A stretch of 64,000 nucleotides of DNA from Mycobacterium sp. DL99 (GTDB lineage Bacteria; Actinomycetota; Actinomycetes; Mycobacteriales; Mycobacteriaceae), in the NCBI RefSeq assembly GCF_004762045.1, contig NZ_SJOM01000007.1:2249634-2313633 (forward strand). The letters are read 5' to 3'. Positions 9,355 through 18,100 of the stretch are shown here, in pieces. A program made the position numbers and the translations under genes. The notes beneath the pieces are model-generated. The model was not told where the DNA came from. It did not search any database and saw only the letters and a list, made by a program, of their open reading frames with translations. Each line of letters starts with the position of its first letter. Position 1 is the stretch's first letter.

Positions 9355-9375
9355 TGACGGTTACCGGGCCCGTCA
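9355..9375. promoter_or_regulatory. Inverted repeat, candidate TetR operator 1
   Basis: TGACGG (9355-9360) and CCGTCA (9370-9375) form a perfect 6-bp inverted repeat with a 9-nt spacer in the tetR/ABC intergenic region. Its spacing is plausible for a dimeric TetR protein, but binding is inferred from position only. Confidence 0.35.
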
Positions 9376-9432
9376 ATTCCTTTACACCTCATTAACGCCT
9401 GTGACACCCAGTGACGCCGCCGCCGGGGAAAA

Positions 9433-9446
9433 CTGTCGCTCGACAG
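9433..9446. promoter_or_regulatory. 14-bp palindrome, candidate TetR operator 2
   Basis: CTGTCGCTCGACAG has perfect 6-bp arms around a 2-nt centre and ends 55 nt before the ABC ATPase start codon. A repressor bound here would block transcription of the operon. It is the tighter of two candidate operators in this gap. Confidence 0.45.
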
Positions 9447-9501
9447 GCTGCGGCACAGGGTGGTGACGCGGAACAGCCAAATCGCTTCTGGGAGGCCCAC
9501 G

Positions 9502-11553
9502 ATGGCTGAGGTCACGATCGACATGACCTTCCCCGCGGATCTCGGCGCAGATGACCCCGCGACTGACGACTCGGCGATACACGCTGAGCCGACGTCACTC
9601 TCACCGCCACAGCCGGTTGCCACCATCGACGACCTACACGTCACCTTTCGTCGCAATGGCCGCGACATCCACGCGCTGCGCGGAGTCTCCCTCACCATCG
9701 CCCCGGGGGAGATCGTTGGTCTGGTCGGTGAATCCGGTTCCGGCAAAACCGTTCTGGGGTTCACGATGCTCGGCCTGCTGGCCAAGAGCGCCAAGATCGG
9801 CGGGTCGGTCCGGGTGGTGAACTCCGACATGGTGAACGGCGGAACCAAGGCGTTGCGCAAGGTGCGCCGCCTCGACCTGGGCGCGGTGTTCCAGGATCCG
9901 ATGACCTCGCTCAACCCGACCATGCGTATCGGCAAGCAGGTGGCCGAGGCGGCCGGCAGCGAGCAAGAGGCGCTGCGCCTGCTCACCGCGGTCGGTATTC
10001 CGGAGCCCAAGCGCCGGATGCGGGCATATCCGCACGAACTCTCCGGCGGGCTGCGTCAGCGCGTGATGATTGCGATGGCGGTCGCGGGGGACCCCGAACT
10101 CGTCATCGCCGACGAACCGACCACAGCGCTCGATGTCACCGTTCAAGCCCAGGTGTTGCGGCTGCTGCAGCGGCTGCGGGACGAGATCGGTTGCAGCATC
10201 GTGCTGATCACCCACGACCTGGGCGTTGCTGCGCAGATCTCGGATCGCATCGCGGTGCTCTACGCGGGGCGCATAGCCGAGATCGGCCCCGCCGCCGAGG
10301 TGCTGGCCAACCCGGCCCATCCCTACACCAAAGGACTGCTCGGCAGCCGGCTCACCCTGGATACCGCACGTAACCGGAAGCTCGCCGCGCTGCCCGGCTC
10401 GGTGCCCAGCCCGGCCTCGCCGTTGCCCGGATGTGCCTTCGAGCCGCGGTGTGCCGTGGCCTCCGGGGGCTGTTCAACGTCGCTACCGGAGCCCGTTGTC
10501 GTTGCGCCCCAACGAGTCAGTGCGTGTGTCCGGCCGATGGCGGACATCGCCGGCGTGGTAGGGCCCTCGACAGCGAAGGCCGCAGATTTGTTCCCGGCCA
10601 AGGTGGCGGACAGCGCCGAGCAGCCACCGGCCGTGGCGCTGGCCAATGTCGCCAAGACGTTCGCGGTGTCGCGACGATGGCTGGATCGTTCGGCCGACAA
10701 TCACGGAAAGCTGCACGCGCTGCGCGGCGTGACCATGCGTGTGCGCCAGGGCGAGTCCGTGGCCCTGGTCGGGGAGAGCGGCTCAGGCAAGTCCACACTG
10801 TTGCGAATCATCGCCGGGCTGGAGAGTCCGACCTCGGGATCCGTCCAGGTGGCCGGCGGTCAACGACCACAGATGGTCTTCCAGGACGCGGGCGCCTCAC
10901 TGACACCATGGCTGTCGGTCGGTGAGTTGATCGCCGAGCGGTTGCGCGGCACCAAGATGCCGGCGGCTCAGCGCCGCACCGCCGTGGCGGAGGTACTCGA
11001 ACGGGTCGGTCTGCCGGCCGAGGTGGCCAAAGCGCGTTCAGGGGAGCTGTCCGGCGGGCAGCGCCAACGGGTTTCGCTGGCGCGGGCCACCGTCGTGCCA
11101 CCGTCGGTTCTGCTGTGCGACGAGCCGACCAGCGCGCTCGACGTGTCGCTGGCGGCTTCGGTCCTCAACCTGATCGGGGATCTGCGCCGCAGTCTGGACA
11201 TGTCCGTCGTCTTCGTCACCCACGACCTGTCCGTCGCCCGGGTGGTGGCCGACCGGATCGCCGTGATGTATCTGGGTCGCATCGTCGAGATCGGACCCGC
11301 AGATCAGGTGATCGGCGACCCGGCCCATCCGTACACCCGGGCACTCGTCGACGCGATCCCCGACCTGGGCCGCGAATCACGCGTACTGGCAGGCGAGCCC
11401 GCCAGCCCACTGTCACCGCCGGATGGCTGCGCGTTCCACCCGAGATGTCCGATCTCGATACCGGCGTGCGGCGGTAGCGAACTCGACGTCCGGTTGGAGG
11501 GCACACCGGGCAACCCCCATCACGTTGCGTGTATCGAAAGGCGGGCGGTCTGA
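9502..11553 (+). CDS. Fused oligopeptide-type ABC ATPase (DppD-DppF)
   Basis: One 683-residue chain carries two complete ABC ATPase domains. The first has Walker A at 76-83 (GESGSGKT) and signature LSGGLRQR from 180; the second has Walker A at 424-431 (GESGSGKS) and signature LSGGQRQR from 516. Each domain ends with the cysteine-rich oligopeptide/dipeptide C-terminal extension (PGCAFEPRC and DGCAFHPRC). ATG 9502 follows GGGAGG. It energises the importer formed with the next two permeases and the lipoprotein at 14075. The stop overlaps the next ATG (TGATG), indicating translational coupling. Confidence 0.94.
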   Translation: MAEVTIDMTFPADLGADDPATDDSAIHAEPTSLSPPQPVATIDDLHVTFRRNGRDIHALRGVSLTIAPGEIVGLVGESGSGKTVLGFTMLGLLAKSAKIGGSVRVVNSDMVNGGTKALRKVRRLDLGAVFQDPMTSLNPTMRIGKQVAEAAGSEQEALRLLTAVGIPEPKRRMRAYPHELSGGLRQRVMIAMAVAGDPELVIADEPTTALDVTVQAQVLRLLQRLRDEIGCSIVLITHDLGVAAQISDRIAVLYAGRIAEIGPAAEVLANPAHPYTKGLLGSRLTLDTARNRKLAALPGSVPSPASPLPGCAFEPRCAVASGGCSTSLPEPVVVAPQRVSACVRPMADIAGVVGPSTAKAADLFPAKVADSAEQPPAVALANVAKTFAVSRRWLDRSADNHGKLHALRGVTMRVRQGESVALVGESGSGKSTLLRIIAGLESPTSGSVQVAGGQRPQMVFQDAGASLTPWLSVGELIAERLRGTKMPAAQRRTAVAEVLERVGLPAEVAKARSGELSGGQRQRVSLARATVVPPSVLLCDEPTSALDVSLAASVLNLIGDLRRSLDMSVVFVTHDLSVARVVADRIAVMYLGRIVEIGPADQVIGDPAHPYTRALVDAIPDLGRESRVLAGEPASPLSPPDGCAFHPRCPISIPACGGSELDVRLEGTPGNPHHVACIERRAV

Positions 11554-12422
11554 TGGCGATAGCCGTTGCGTTCCCCACGTTGGCGAGCGGGCGTGCACGC
11601 CCGTGGTTGTCGCGGTCGTGGCCACGGTCCACGGTGCTCAACTGGGCCGGATTCTCGATGGTGATCGTGCTGACGATGCTCGTCATCGCGGTGCCGCTGA
11701 TCGCCCCGCACGACCCGCTCACACCGGTGGGCATGCCGCTGCAAGCGCCTGGCAAGAACGGGTTTCTGCTCGGCACCGACAGCGTCGGCCGCGACATCCT
11801 GTCCCGAGTTCTCTACGGCGCCCGTTCCAGCTGGTTCGCCGCGCTGGTCGTGGTCGCTGCCGGACTCGCGATCGGCGGGTTGATCGGCCTGATCGCCGGC
11901 GCGTCCGGAGGTTGGATCGACTCGGTGTTGATGCGCATCACCGACGGGTTCCTGTCCCTGCCCGCCCCGGTGCTTGCGATCGCCGTAGTCGCCGCGCTCG
12001 GACCGAGTTTCGTGCACACCCTGTTCGCGGTGTCGATCGTCTGGTGGCCGTTCTACGCCAGGTTGGTACGCGGCGAGATTGCTCGCCTGGCTGCCCGTCC
12101 ACACGTCGAGGCCGCCAAACTCGCTGGGGTGAGCCGATTCCGGCTTGCGACGCGGCACCTGCTTCCGGGTGCGGTGCCGAGCGCCCTCGTCGCCGCCAGC
12201 CTGGATCTGGGCACCCTGATCCTCACCGTGGCGGCACTGTCGTTCCTCGGGCTCGGGCAGGCCGCGCCGGCACCCGAACTGGGTGCCGACTCGGCCCGCA
12301 ACCTCAGTTATTTCCTGCAGCAGTGGTGGATTCCGGTGATGCCGGGTCTCGGTGTCCTGGTTCTGGCGCTCGTCGGAAACATCGCCGGGGACTGTCTGCG
12401 CAACCTGATGAAGAACCGGTGA
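11553..12422 (+). CDS. ABC permease, DppC type
   Basis: A 289-residue inner-membrane permease of the peptide/nickel class. It has an N-terminal OppC-type TM, then the binding-protein-dependent core with about five more TM segments. The LGTDSVGRDILSRVLYGAR segment and the EAAKLAGVSRFRLATRHLLPG ATPase-coupling loop are diagnostic. Start ATG shares an A with the upstream stop. It pairs with the DppB-like permease encoded immediately after; the C-before-B order is the reverse of the usual dpp arrangement. Confidence 0.93.
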   Translation: MAIAVAFPTLASGRARPWLSRSWPRSTVLNWAGFSMVIVLTMLVIAVPLIAPHDPLTPVGMPLQAPGKNGFLLGTDSVGRDILSRVLYGARSSWFAALVVVAAGLAIGGLIGLIAGASGGWIDSVLMRITDGFLSLPAPVLAIAVVAALGPSFVHTLFAVSIVWWPFYARLVRGEIARLAARPHVEAAKLAGVSRFRLATRHLLPGAVPSALVAASLDLGTLILTVAALSFLGLGQAAPAPELGADSARNLSYFLQQWWIPVMPGLGVLVLALVGNIAGDCLRNLMKNR

Positions 12423-12437
12423 GTGAGGAGGATTCGA

Positions 12438-13442
12438 ATGAAGACTTTCGTGGCTTCCCGGCTGGGTGCGATGATCGCCATCCTGATCGCCCTTACCGGA
12501 GTGATGTTCGTGCTCCAGCACGTCTCGCCGCTGGACCCCGTGAAGGCGCAGTTGGGTGCACAGGCCTCGGCCCAGGCGGTCGCCGCCAGACGCGAGGAAC
12601 TCGGCTTGAACCAGCCGGTGCTCGTGCAGTTCTGGCACTACCTGACCAATGCGGTGACCGGTGATCTCGGAACCTCCTACCGCACCCGTCACCCGGTGTT
12701 GTCGGACCTCGGCAGCTTCCTGCCGGCCACCTTGGAACTCGCGATCTTCGGGATCGCCATCGCGCTGGTGCTGGCGGCCCTGCTGGCCTTCAGCACCACG
12801 CTGAAATGGCCGGGTGCCCAGGTGCTTCGGGCGGTGCTGTTCACCGGTGCCGCGGCGCCGATGTTCCTGCTCGGCATCCTCGGGCTGATCGTGTTCTACC
12901 AGGAGTTGGGCTGGGTTCCGGCCAATGGGCGCATCGCGGTGTCGAATCCACCTACCGGGCCGACGGGCCTGCTCACCGTCGACGGCCTCCTGCACGGCCG
13001 GTTCGACGTGGTGGCCGATGCCGTACAGCACCTGATGTTGCCGGCCCTCGTGATCGCGATCGGCCCGGCCGTGGCGATCGGGCGGGTACTGCGCAGCAGC
13101 CTGATGACCGACATCGACAGCGACTACGCACGGACCGCCCGGGCCAAGGGGCTGTCGGAGGGCCAGATCATGACGCGGCACGTGCTGCGCAACTCCGTCG
13201 GGTCTGCGTTGTCGATGACGGGTCTTCAAGTGGGCCTGATGTTCTCGGGCGTGCTCGTCGTCGAGCAGGTCTTCGGGTGGCCGGGAATCGGCCAGTACAT
13301 CGCCCAGAGCATCCCGGTTGCCGACTTCCCGGCCATCGCGGGCGTCACCTTGATGTTGGGTGCGCTCTATGTAGTCATCAACACCGCCGTGGACCTGCTC
13401 CAGGCGGCAGCCGATCCCCGTATCGCAGTAATAGGAGGTTAG
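12438..13442 (+). CDS. ABC permease, DppB type
   Basis: A 334-residue permease with the DppB layout: an N-terminal TM, a periplasmic region containing LGLNQPVLVQFWHYLTNAVTGDLGTSYRTRHPV, and a core with about five TMs. The coupling loop YARTARAKGLSEGQIMTRHVLRNS contacts the ATPase. ATG 12438 is preceded by GAGGAGG, 15 nt after the DppC-like stop. Together with the preceding permease it forms the membrane channel of the importer. Confidence 0.93.
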   Translation: MKTFVASRLGAMIAILIALTGVMFVLQHVSPLDPVKAQLGAQASAQAVAARREELGLNQPVLVQFWHYLTNAVTGDLGTSYRTRHPVLSDLGSFLPATLELAIFGIAIALVLAALLAFSTTLKWPGAQVLRAVLFTGAAAPMFLLGILGLIVFYQELGWVPANGRIAVSNPPTGPTGLLTVDGLLHGRFDVVADAVQHLMLPALVIAIGPAVAIGRVLRSSLMTDIDSDYARTARAKGLSEGQIMTRHVLRNSVGSALSMTGLQVGLMFSGVLVVEQVFGWPGIGQYIAQSIPVADFPAIAGVTLMLGALYVVINTAVDLLQAAADPRIAVIGG

Positions 13443-14078
13443 GTGCCCAAACAGCCACTCATCGTGGGTAATCCAGTACTTGTCGTGGTCGACATACAGG
13501 AGGGCGGTGGAATGTCGGCCCAGGACGCCGGGATTCCGGTGATGCCCGGTCATGCCGAGCGCGTCACCGTCGCCGAGAAGCTGCTCGCCGCAGCGCGTTC
13601 GGCTGATGTGCCGGTGGTGTTCTTCCAGGAGGTCCACCGGCCCAGCGGCATCGACTTCGGCCGCGAGCTAGACGGCACCGAGGGCGTCCACTGCGTCGAG
13701 GGCCAGCCCGGCACCGACCTGGAACCGACCCTGCGGCCACTGCCCGACGAGTTCCACATCGTGAAGCGGCGCTACTCCGGGTTCATCGGAACGGATTTCG
13801 AGATCGTCCTGTCCGGTCTCAAGGCGTCGACGCTCATCCTCATCGGCGGACTCACCGACGTGTGTGTGCACTACACCTTCGCCGACGCCCACCAGCGTGA
13901 CTTCTACGTGCGCGTCGTCACCGACTGCGTGGGCGGGTCGTCGCAGTACCGGCACGATGCCGCGCTCGACGCCATGGAGTACCTGCAGACCGGTGCGCTA
14001 CGAACCTCCGACGAGATCCTGGCCGCCTTCACAGAATTCGCCACGTCCCAGCCCGTTCTCGAAGGAGCCGCACGATGA
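13443..14078 (+). CDS. Isochorismatase-like cysteine hydrolase
   Basis: A 211-residue alpha/beta enzyme of the isochorismatase/nicotinamidase superfamily. The catalytic triad is visible: D17 (VVVDIQ), K108 (HIVKRRYSGF) and nucleophile C141 (LTDVCVHYT), with the cis-peptide region GGLTDV just before it. Members hydrolyse amides, ureides and carbamoyl compounds (nicotinamide, N-carbamoylsarcosine, biuret) or vinyl ethers. The GTG start directly follows AGGAGG. Its position between permease and binding-protein genes suggests it hydrolyses the imported substrate, which is inference. Confidence 0.9.
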   Translation: MPKQPLIVGNPVLVVVDIQEGGGMSAQDAGIPVMPGHAERVTVAEKLLAAARSADVPVVFFQEVHRPSGIDFGRELDGTEGVHCVEGQPGTDLEPTLRPLPDEFHIVKRRYSGFIGTDFEIVLSGLKASTLILIGGLTDVCVHYTFADAHQRDFYVRVVTDCVGGSSQYRHDAALDAMEYLQTGALRTSDEILAAFTEFATSQPVLEGAAR

Positions 14079-15655
14079 TCAACCGATGGACGACCATGGC
14101 CGCCGTGAGTGCGGTGGCGGCGTTGATGCTGAGCGCCTGTGGCGGTTCGGATTCCGGGAGCGGCACACCCAGCGCGGCACCGACCGACAAGGTGCTGCAC
14201 CTTTCGTTCCTGCAGGACCCCGGTCAGCCACCCGACCCTGACATCTACTACGCCGGCCAGGGCCTGCTGCTGACCACCAATATCTACGAGGGGCTGCTGC
14301 AGTACCAGGCGGGAACCGACAAGCCCGTATTGGAACCTCTGCTGGCCACCGAGTGGAAAGCATCGCCGGACAACAGAGTGTTCGATTTCAAGCTGCGCCA
14401 GGGCGTCAAGTTCCATGACGGCACCCCGTTCACCGCGGAGGCTGTCAAGGCGTCGTTCGATCGCAGGCTGGCGGTCAATCAGGGGCCGGCCTACATGGTC
14501 AAGGACGTGGAATCGGTTACCCCACACGGTGATTACGACGTCACCATCACGCTGAAGGCGCCCAACGCGGCCTTCCTCGACTACCTGGCGTGCGCCTACG
14601 GGCCCAGGATGCTGAGTCCTCAGGGCCTGCAGCAGAACGCGGGCTCCGATCACGCACAGAGCTATCTGACGAATCACGATCTGGGGACCGGCCCGTACAC
14701 GCTCACCGCGGCGGAGGTCGGATCACGCTATGCACTGGCGTCATTTCCGGAGTACTGGGGTGCCAAGCCGTACTTCGAGAAGGTCGAGATGCCGGTGATC
14801 ACCGACGTTTCGGCCCAACAACTCCAGTTCAACAACGGGCAGCTCGCCGCGATCCTGCATGACCTGCCCTCGTCAGCGGTCCAGTCGTACCTGGACAACA
14901 AGGCGTTCGCCAATTACTCGCTGCCGACCATGATGTCCAACTACCTTTACGTGAACCCGCACAAGGGCATGATGGCCGACGCCAAGAACCGCACTGCGGT
15001 GCTGCAGGCGATCAACGTCGACGAGCTGGTCAAGCAGACGTACTTCGGGCGCGGTGATGTGGCCGGACAGATCTATCCGCCCAACATGATGGCCTCGGAC
15101 TTCGCCAATCAGGCCGTGGCTCACGATCCGTCGGTGCTCAGCGGCATCGCAGGGGCACTGCCCGCCGACCAGAAAGCGATCACGATCGGCTACGACTCGA
15201 GCAATCCAGACAATCAACTGGTCAGCAATCTGCTTCAGACACAACTTGCCGCTGCAGGATTGACCGCCAAGGTACAGGCCTACCCGACGTCAGAAATCTA
15301 CGGCTGGGTCGGCACCGACGGTCAATCGGCTCCGGAGATCTTCACCGCGCTGGCGTGGCCCGACGCCCCGTCGCCGTACACCTGGGGACACATCACGTGG
15401 GATGCCGACGGCGGCCTGAATTATCTGGGCTGCTCGGCACCGCCGGTCACCGAGGCGTTGGCCGGTGGCCTGCCCACCGGTGACTCCGCGGTGTTCTCAC
15501 GGGCCGGGCTGGAAGCGGTGAAGACCGGCTGCTGGCTCAACATCGCCGACGTCAACGACTTCATGGTGGCCCAGCCCTGGCTCAAGGGTGTCGAACAGTC
15601 CCACGTGGTTACCAACCCCAATTCGTTGCGGCTCGCCGCGCTGTCGGTGGGCTGA
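14075..15655 (+). CDS. Family-5 substrate-binding lipoprotein (DppA-like)
   Basis: A 526-residue extracytoplasmic binding protein. The lipobox LSAC puts lipidation at C22. Family-5 signature features follow: LLLTTNIYEGLLQY, LATEWKASPDNRVFDFKLRQGVKFHDGTPFTAEAVKASFD-type core and a C-terminal lobe. It captures the substrate outside the membrane for the permeases encoded upstream. The start overlaps the isochorismatase stop in ATGA. Family-5 proteins bind peptides, opines, sugars, nickel chelates and others, so the ligand cannot be read from sequence. Confidence 0.93.
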   Translation: MINRWTTMAAVSAVAALMLSACGGSDSGSGTPSAAPTDKVLHLSFLQDPGQPPDPDIYYAGQGLLLTTNIYEGLLQYQAGTDKPVLEPLLATEWKASPDNRVFDFKLRQGVKFHDGTPFTAEAVKASFDRRLAVNQGPAYMVKDVESVTPHGDYDVTITLKAPNAAFLDYLACAYGPRMLSPQGLQQNAGSDHAQSYLTNHDLGTGPYTLTAAEVGSRYALASFPEYWGAKPYFEKVEMPVITDVSAQQLQFNNGQLAAILHDLPSSAVQSYLDNKAFANYSLPTMMSNYLYVNPHKGMMADAKNRTAVLQAINVDELVKQTYFGRGDVAGQIYPPNMMASDFANQAVAHDPSVLSGIAGALPADQKAITIGYDSSNPDNQLVSNLLQTQLAAAGLTAKVQAYPTSEIYGWVGTDGQSAPEIFTALAWPDAPSPYTWGHITWDADGGLNYLGCSAPPVTEALAGGLPTGDSAVFSRAGLEAVKTGCWLNIADVNDFMVAQPWLKGVEQSHVVTNPNSLRLAALSVG

Positions 15656-16512
15656 TGGCGACGCTGGTCCGCAGGAGCGGAGTCCGCCACATCATTCTGC
15701 TCACCCTGGGTTGGGAGGAACTGCCGAAATCGGTGTCGGTGTACGGAGCGCCGGCCGCGGAGCGCATGCGTGAACCCGTTCCGGGCGTGCTGCTTCAGAC
15801 CGATGGCGGCTGGGTGCTGCTCGACACGGGGTTCAACACCGCACTCGTGCGTGACCCCGCGTTGTATCGCCGGTTCTTCCCGACCGTGGAGTACCGACCG
15901 GTGCTCCCGGGGCCCGGCGAGCCGATCGAGCAACGGCTCGCCGAGGTCGGAGTCGACTTCGACGACATCCACACCGTCGCGGTGAGCCATCTGCACCACG
16001 ACCATGCCGGTGGGCTCAAGCTGTTCGCCGGCAAGGTCCCGGTGCACGCCCAACGCCGTGAGCTCGAATACGGTCTGTCCAACCACCCTGAGCCGGAACG
16101 CAATGCGATCGTCCGGGTGGACTTCGACGATCCGAACATCGACTGGCGGCTGGCCGACGGCGAGGCCACGATCGCACCCGGCGTCACCGCGATCCCGACG
16201 TACGGACACACGCCGGGGCATCAGAGTTTCGCGGTGGAGCTCGATGAGTCAGTCGGCGGCGGCGGGTTCGTATTCGCGTTCGATGCCGCAGATCTCACGG
16301 AGAACATCGAGCACGAACTCCCGATCGGCGGGTTCATCGACGTCGATCCCGAGGAAACGGTCGAACCGATCCGCAAGCTCAAGAAGCTGGCGCGCGACAA
16401 GGGATATCAGTTGATTCCCGGCCATGACCCGGAGGTGTGGCCCGGGCTGACCGAGCACTTTCACGAGCGCTTCGGTCCGGTTTCCCACGGGCTGGAACAG
16501 GAATTCTCATGA
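15655..16512 (+). CDS. Metallo-beta-lactamase-fold hydrolase (lactonase-like)
   Basis: A 285-residue MBL-fold enzyme. The metal motif HxHxDH is at H112-H117 (SHLHHDHAGG), the later His is in YGHTPGHQ (about residue 184) and an Asp follows in AFDAADLTEN. The layout resembles N-acyl homoserine lactonases and other small-ester or lactone hydrolases. It begins at the last base of the upstream lipoprotein stop and overlaps the next gene by 4 nt, so it is in the same operon and probably acts on the imported compound or an intermediate. Confidence 0.9.
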   Translation: MATLVRRSGVRHIILLTLGWEELPKSVSVYGAPAAERMREPVPGVLLQTDGGWVLLDTGFNTALVRDPALYRRFFPTVEYRPVLPGPGEPIEQRLAEVGVDFDDIHTVAVSHLHHDHAGGLKLFAGKVPVHAQRRELEYGLSNHPEPERNAIVRVDFDDPNIDWRLADGEATIAPGVTAIPTYGHTPGHQSFAVELDESVGGGGFVFAFDAADLTENIEHELPIGGFIDVDPEETVEPIRKLKKLARDKGYQLIPGHDPEVWPGLTEHFHERFGPVSHGLEQEFS

Positions 16513-17042
16513 AGCCGGTGATGGCCGCGGAGTGTGCCGGACTGTGGCGGCGCACCTTGCTGATCGAGGCCGACGGATCACGTGACACCGGGACAGACAT
16601 CGCGTGGTTGCAGGCCGGCAGCGCCTACGTCGACTCTCGGGGCTTCGGCGGTGAGCTGGTCCAGCGCGGCACCGTCTTCTCCTGGCGCCGTGATGTCGAG
16701 CTGGTGCCGTCGGGCCCGGCTCCCGACGAGGGTGAGATGCGTTGGGAAGGAGACACTCTGATCGAGACCGGGGTGCATGAGGACTACGTCGAGCACTGGG
16801 TGCGGGAGCTCGGTCCGACGACTCCGCGCGGCGGGTTCTTCCTGCGGGCGCCCGACGGAGGCCAGGCCATCCTGGTGCGGGTCGGCCCGATCTTCGCGTG
16901 GCTGGGCGCCGGTGAGGTGGTGATCGACACGGTGGGCGGGCCGCGATGGGCCGCACTCGCGATCGACTTGGAAGGTCAGCAGATTCAGGCCAACGGCGTG
17001 CGCTGGGTCGTGGAACGAACTGAAGGGACAGTGAATCTGTGA
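16509..17042 (+). CDS. Orphan barrel-like protein of the catabolic operon
   Basis: This 177-residue protein matches no family I know with certainty. It begins ECAGLWRRTLLIEADGSRDTGTDIAWLQ and consists mostly of short beta-strands with regularly placed Trp/Arg residues, ending in a strand ANGVRWVVERTEG. The pattern suggests a lipocalin-like or HRI1-like beta-barrel of cytoplasmic location, as no signal peptide is present. Start and stop each overlap the neighbours by 4 nt, so strict cotranslation with the MBL enzyme and the dioxygenase is expected. It could bind a pathway intermediate or be an enzyme. Confidence 0.75.
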   Translation: MKPVMAAECAGLWRRTLLIEADGSRDTGTDIAWLQAGSAYVDSRGFGGELVQRGTVFSWRRDVELVPSGPAPDEGEMRWEGDTLIETGVHEDYVEHWVRELGPTTPRGGFFLRAPDGGQAILVRVGPIFAWLGAGEVVIDTVGGPRWAALAIDLEGQQIQANGVRWVVERTEGTVNL

Positions 17043-18100
17043 GTGGCACATCATCGTTGGCGGCGTTCATGTCCGTGCCGATCGTCGACATCAGTGGGCT
17101 GCGTTCGGCGCGGCGTGACGAGCGGGAACGGGTCGCGGCCGAGATCGGCACGGCGGCCCGAGAGGTCGGCTTCTTCTACATCAGCGGATCCGGCATCGAG
17201 GAAGCGGTATTCGACCGGATGCTCGCTGTCACCAAGCAGTTCTTCGCCCTGCCGATGGAGGAGAAGATGCGCAGCTACATCGGGCTGTCCCAGTGTCACC
17301 GCGGTTACGTCCCGGTAGGGGAGGAAGGTCTCGAATCCGACAGCCCGCCCGACCTGAAGGAAGCCTTCGACACCGCACTGGACCTGCCGGCCGACGACCC
17401 CGACCATCTGGCGGGCAACCCGATGCTCGGACCGAACACCTGGCCCGAACTCCCCGGATTCGCCGAAGCGGTGACGGCGTACTACCAGGCTGCGATCGAT
17501 GTTGGCCGGCAACTGTTGTGGGCGTTCGCGGTGGCGCTGGGGGAGGACCCCGAGGTGTTCTCCCGGCACACCACGAAAACGCCCAGCCAACTGCGGTTGA
17601 TGCACTACCCGTACAACGCGGACGCGCAGGACGGACAGGGCATCGGCGCGCATACGGACTACGAGTGCTTCACGCTGCTCAAACCCACCGCGCCCGGCCT
17701 GGAGGTGCTCAATGGCGCCGGCGAGTGGATCGATGTGCCGCCGCTGGACGGGACGTTCGTCGTCAACATCGGCGATCTGCTCGAACTGTGGACCAACGGA
17801 ACATTCGTGGCGACCAGTCACCGGGTGCGCCGAGTCGCGCAGGAGCGCTATTCGTTCCCGCTGTTCTTCAACGTCGACTATCACACCGAGGTGAAACCGC
17901 TGCCCCGGTTCGTCACGGGCGACGGCTCGCGGCGTCCGGCGCTGCGAGCCGGTGAGCATCTGTTCGCCCAGACCGCGCAGACCTTCACGTATCTGCGCCG
18001 CCGCATGCAGGCCGGGGAACTGGTGCTACCCGACGGGTCGCTGGCCACCGGCCAATTCGGCCAACAGGCCGTGTACGGAGTCGACGGCCGGATCAGTTGA
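17039..18100 (+). CDS. 2-oxoglutarate/Fe(II) dioxygenase, isopenicillin-N-synthase type
   Basis: A 353-residue non-haem iron oxygenase. The N-terminal DIOX_N domain (VPIVDISGLRSARR through FFALPMEEK) precedes the jelly-roll core. Iron ligands are H205 and D207 (HTDYE) and H261 (SHRVRR); the co-substrate-binding RxS is R270/S272 (RYSFPLFF). It oxidises a small organic substrate, with 2-oxoglutarate likely as co-substrate. GTG 17039 overlaps the previous stop and has GAAGGGA upstream; an ATG at 17069 is possible but lacks one. As the last operon gene, it probably completes degradation of the imported compound. Confidence 0.92.
   Translation: MSGTSSLAAFMSVPIVDISGLRSARRDERERVAAEIGTAAREVGFFYISGSGIEEAVFDRMLAVTKQFFALPMEEKMRSYIGLSQCHRGYVPVGEEGLESDSPPDLKEAFDTALDLPADDPDHLAGNPMLGPNTWPELPGFAEAVTAYYQAAIDVGRQLLWAFAVALGEDPEVFSRHTTKTPSQLRLMHYPYNADAQDGQGIGAHTDYECFTLLKPTAPGLEVLNGAGEWIDVPPLDGTFVVNIGDLLELWTNGTFVATSHRVRRVAQERYSFPLFFNVDYHTEVKPLPRFVTGDGSRRPALRAGEHLFAQTAQTFTYLRRRMQAGELVLPDGSLATGQFGQQAVYGVDGRIS

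Noticed and set aside
11520..13637. 705-residue minus-strand open frame
   Set aside because: It lies antisense to two well-supported permease genes and is His/Arg/Asp-rich, the usual shadow of GC-rich coding DNA.
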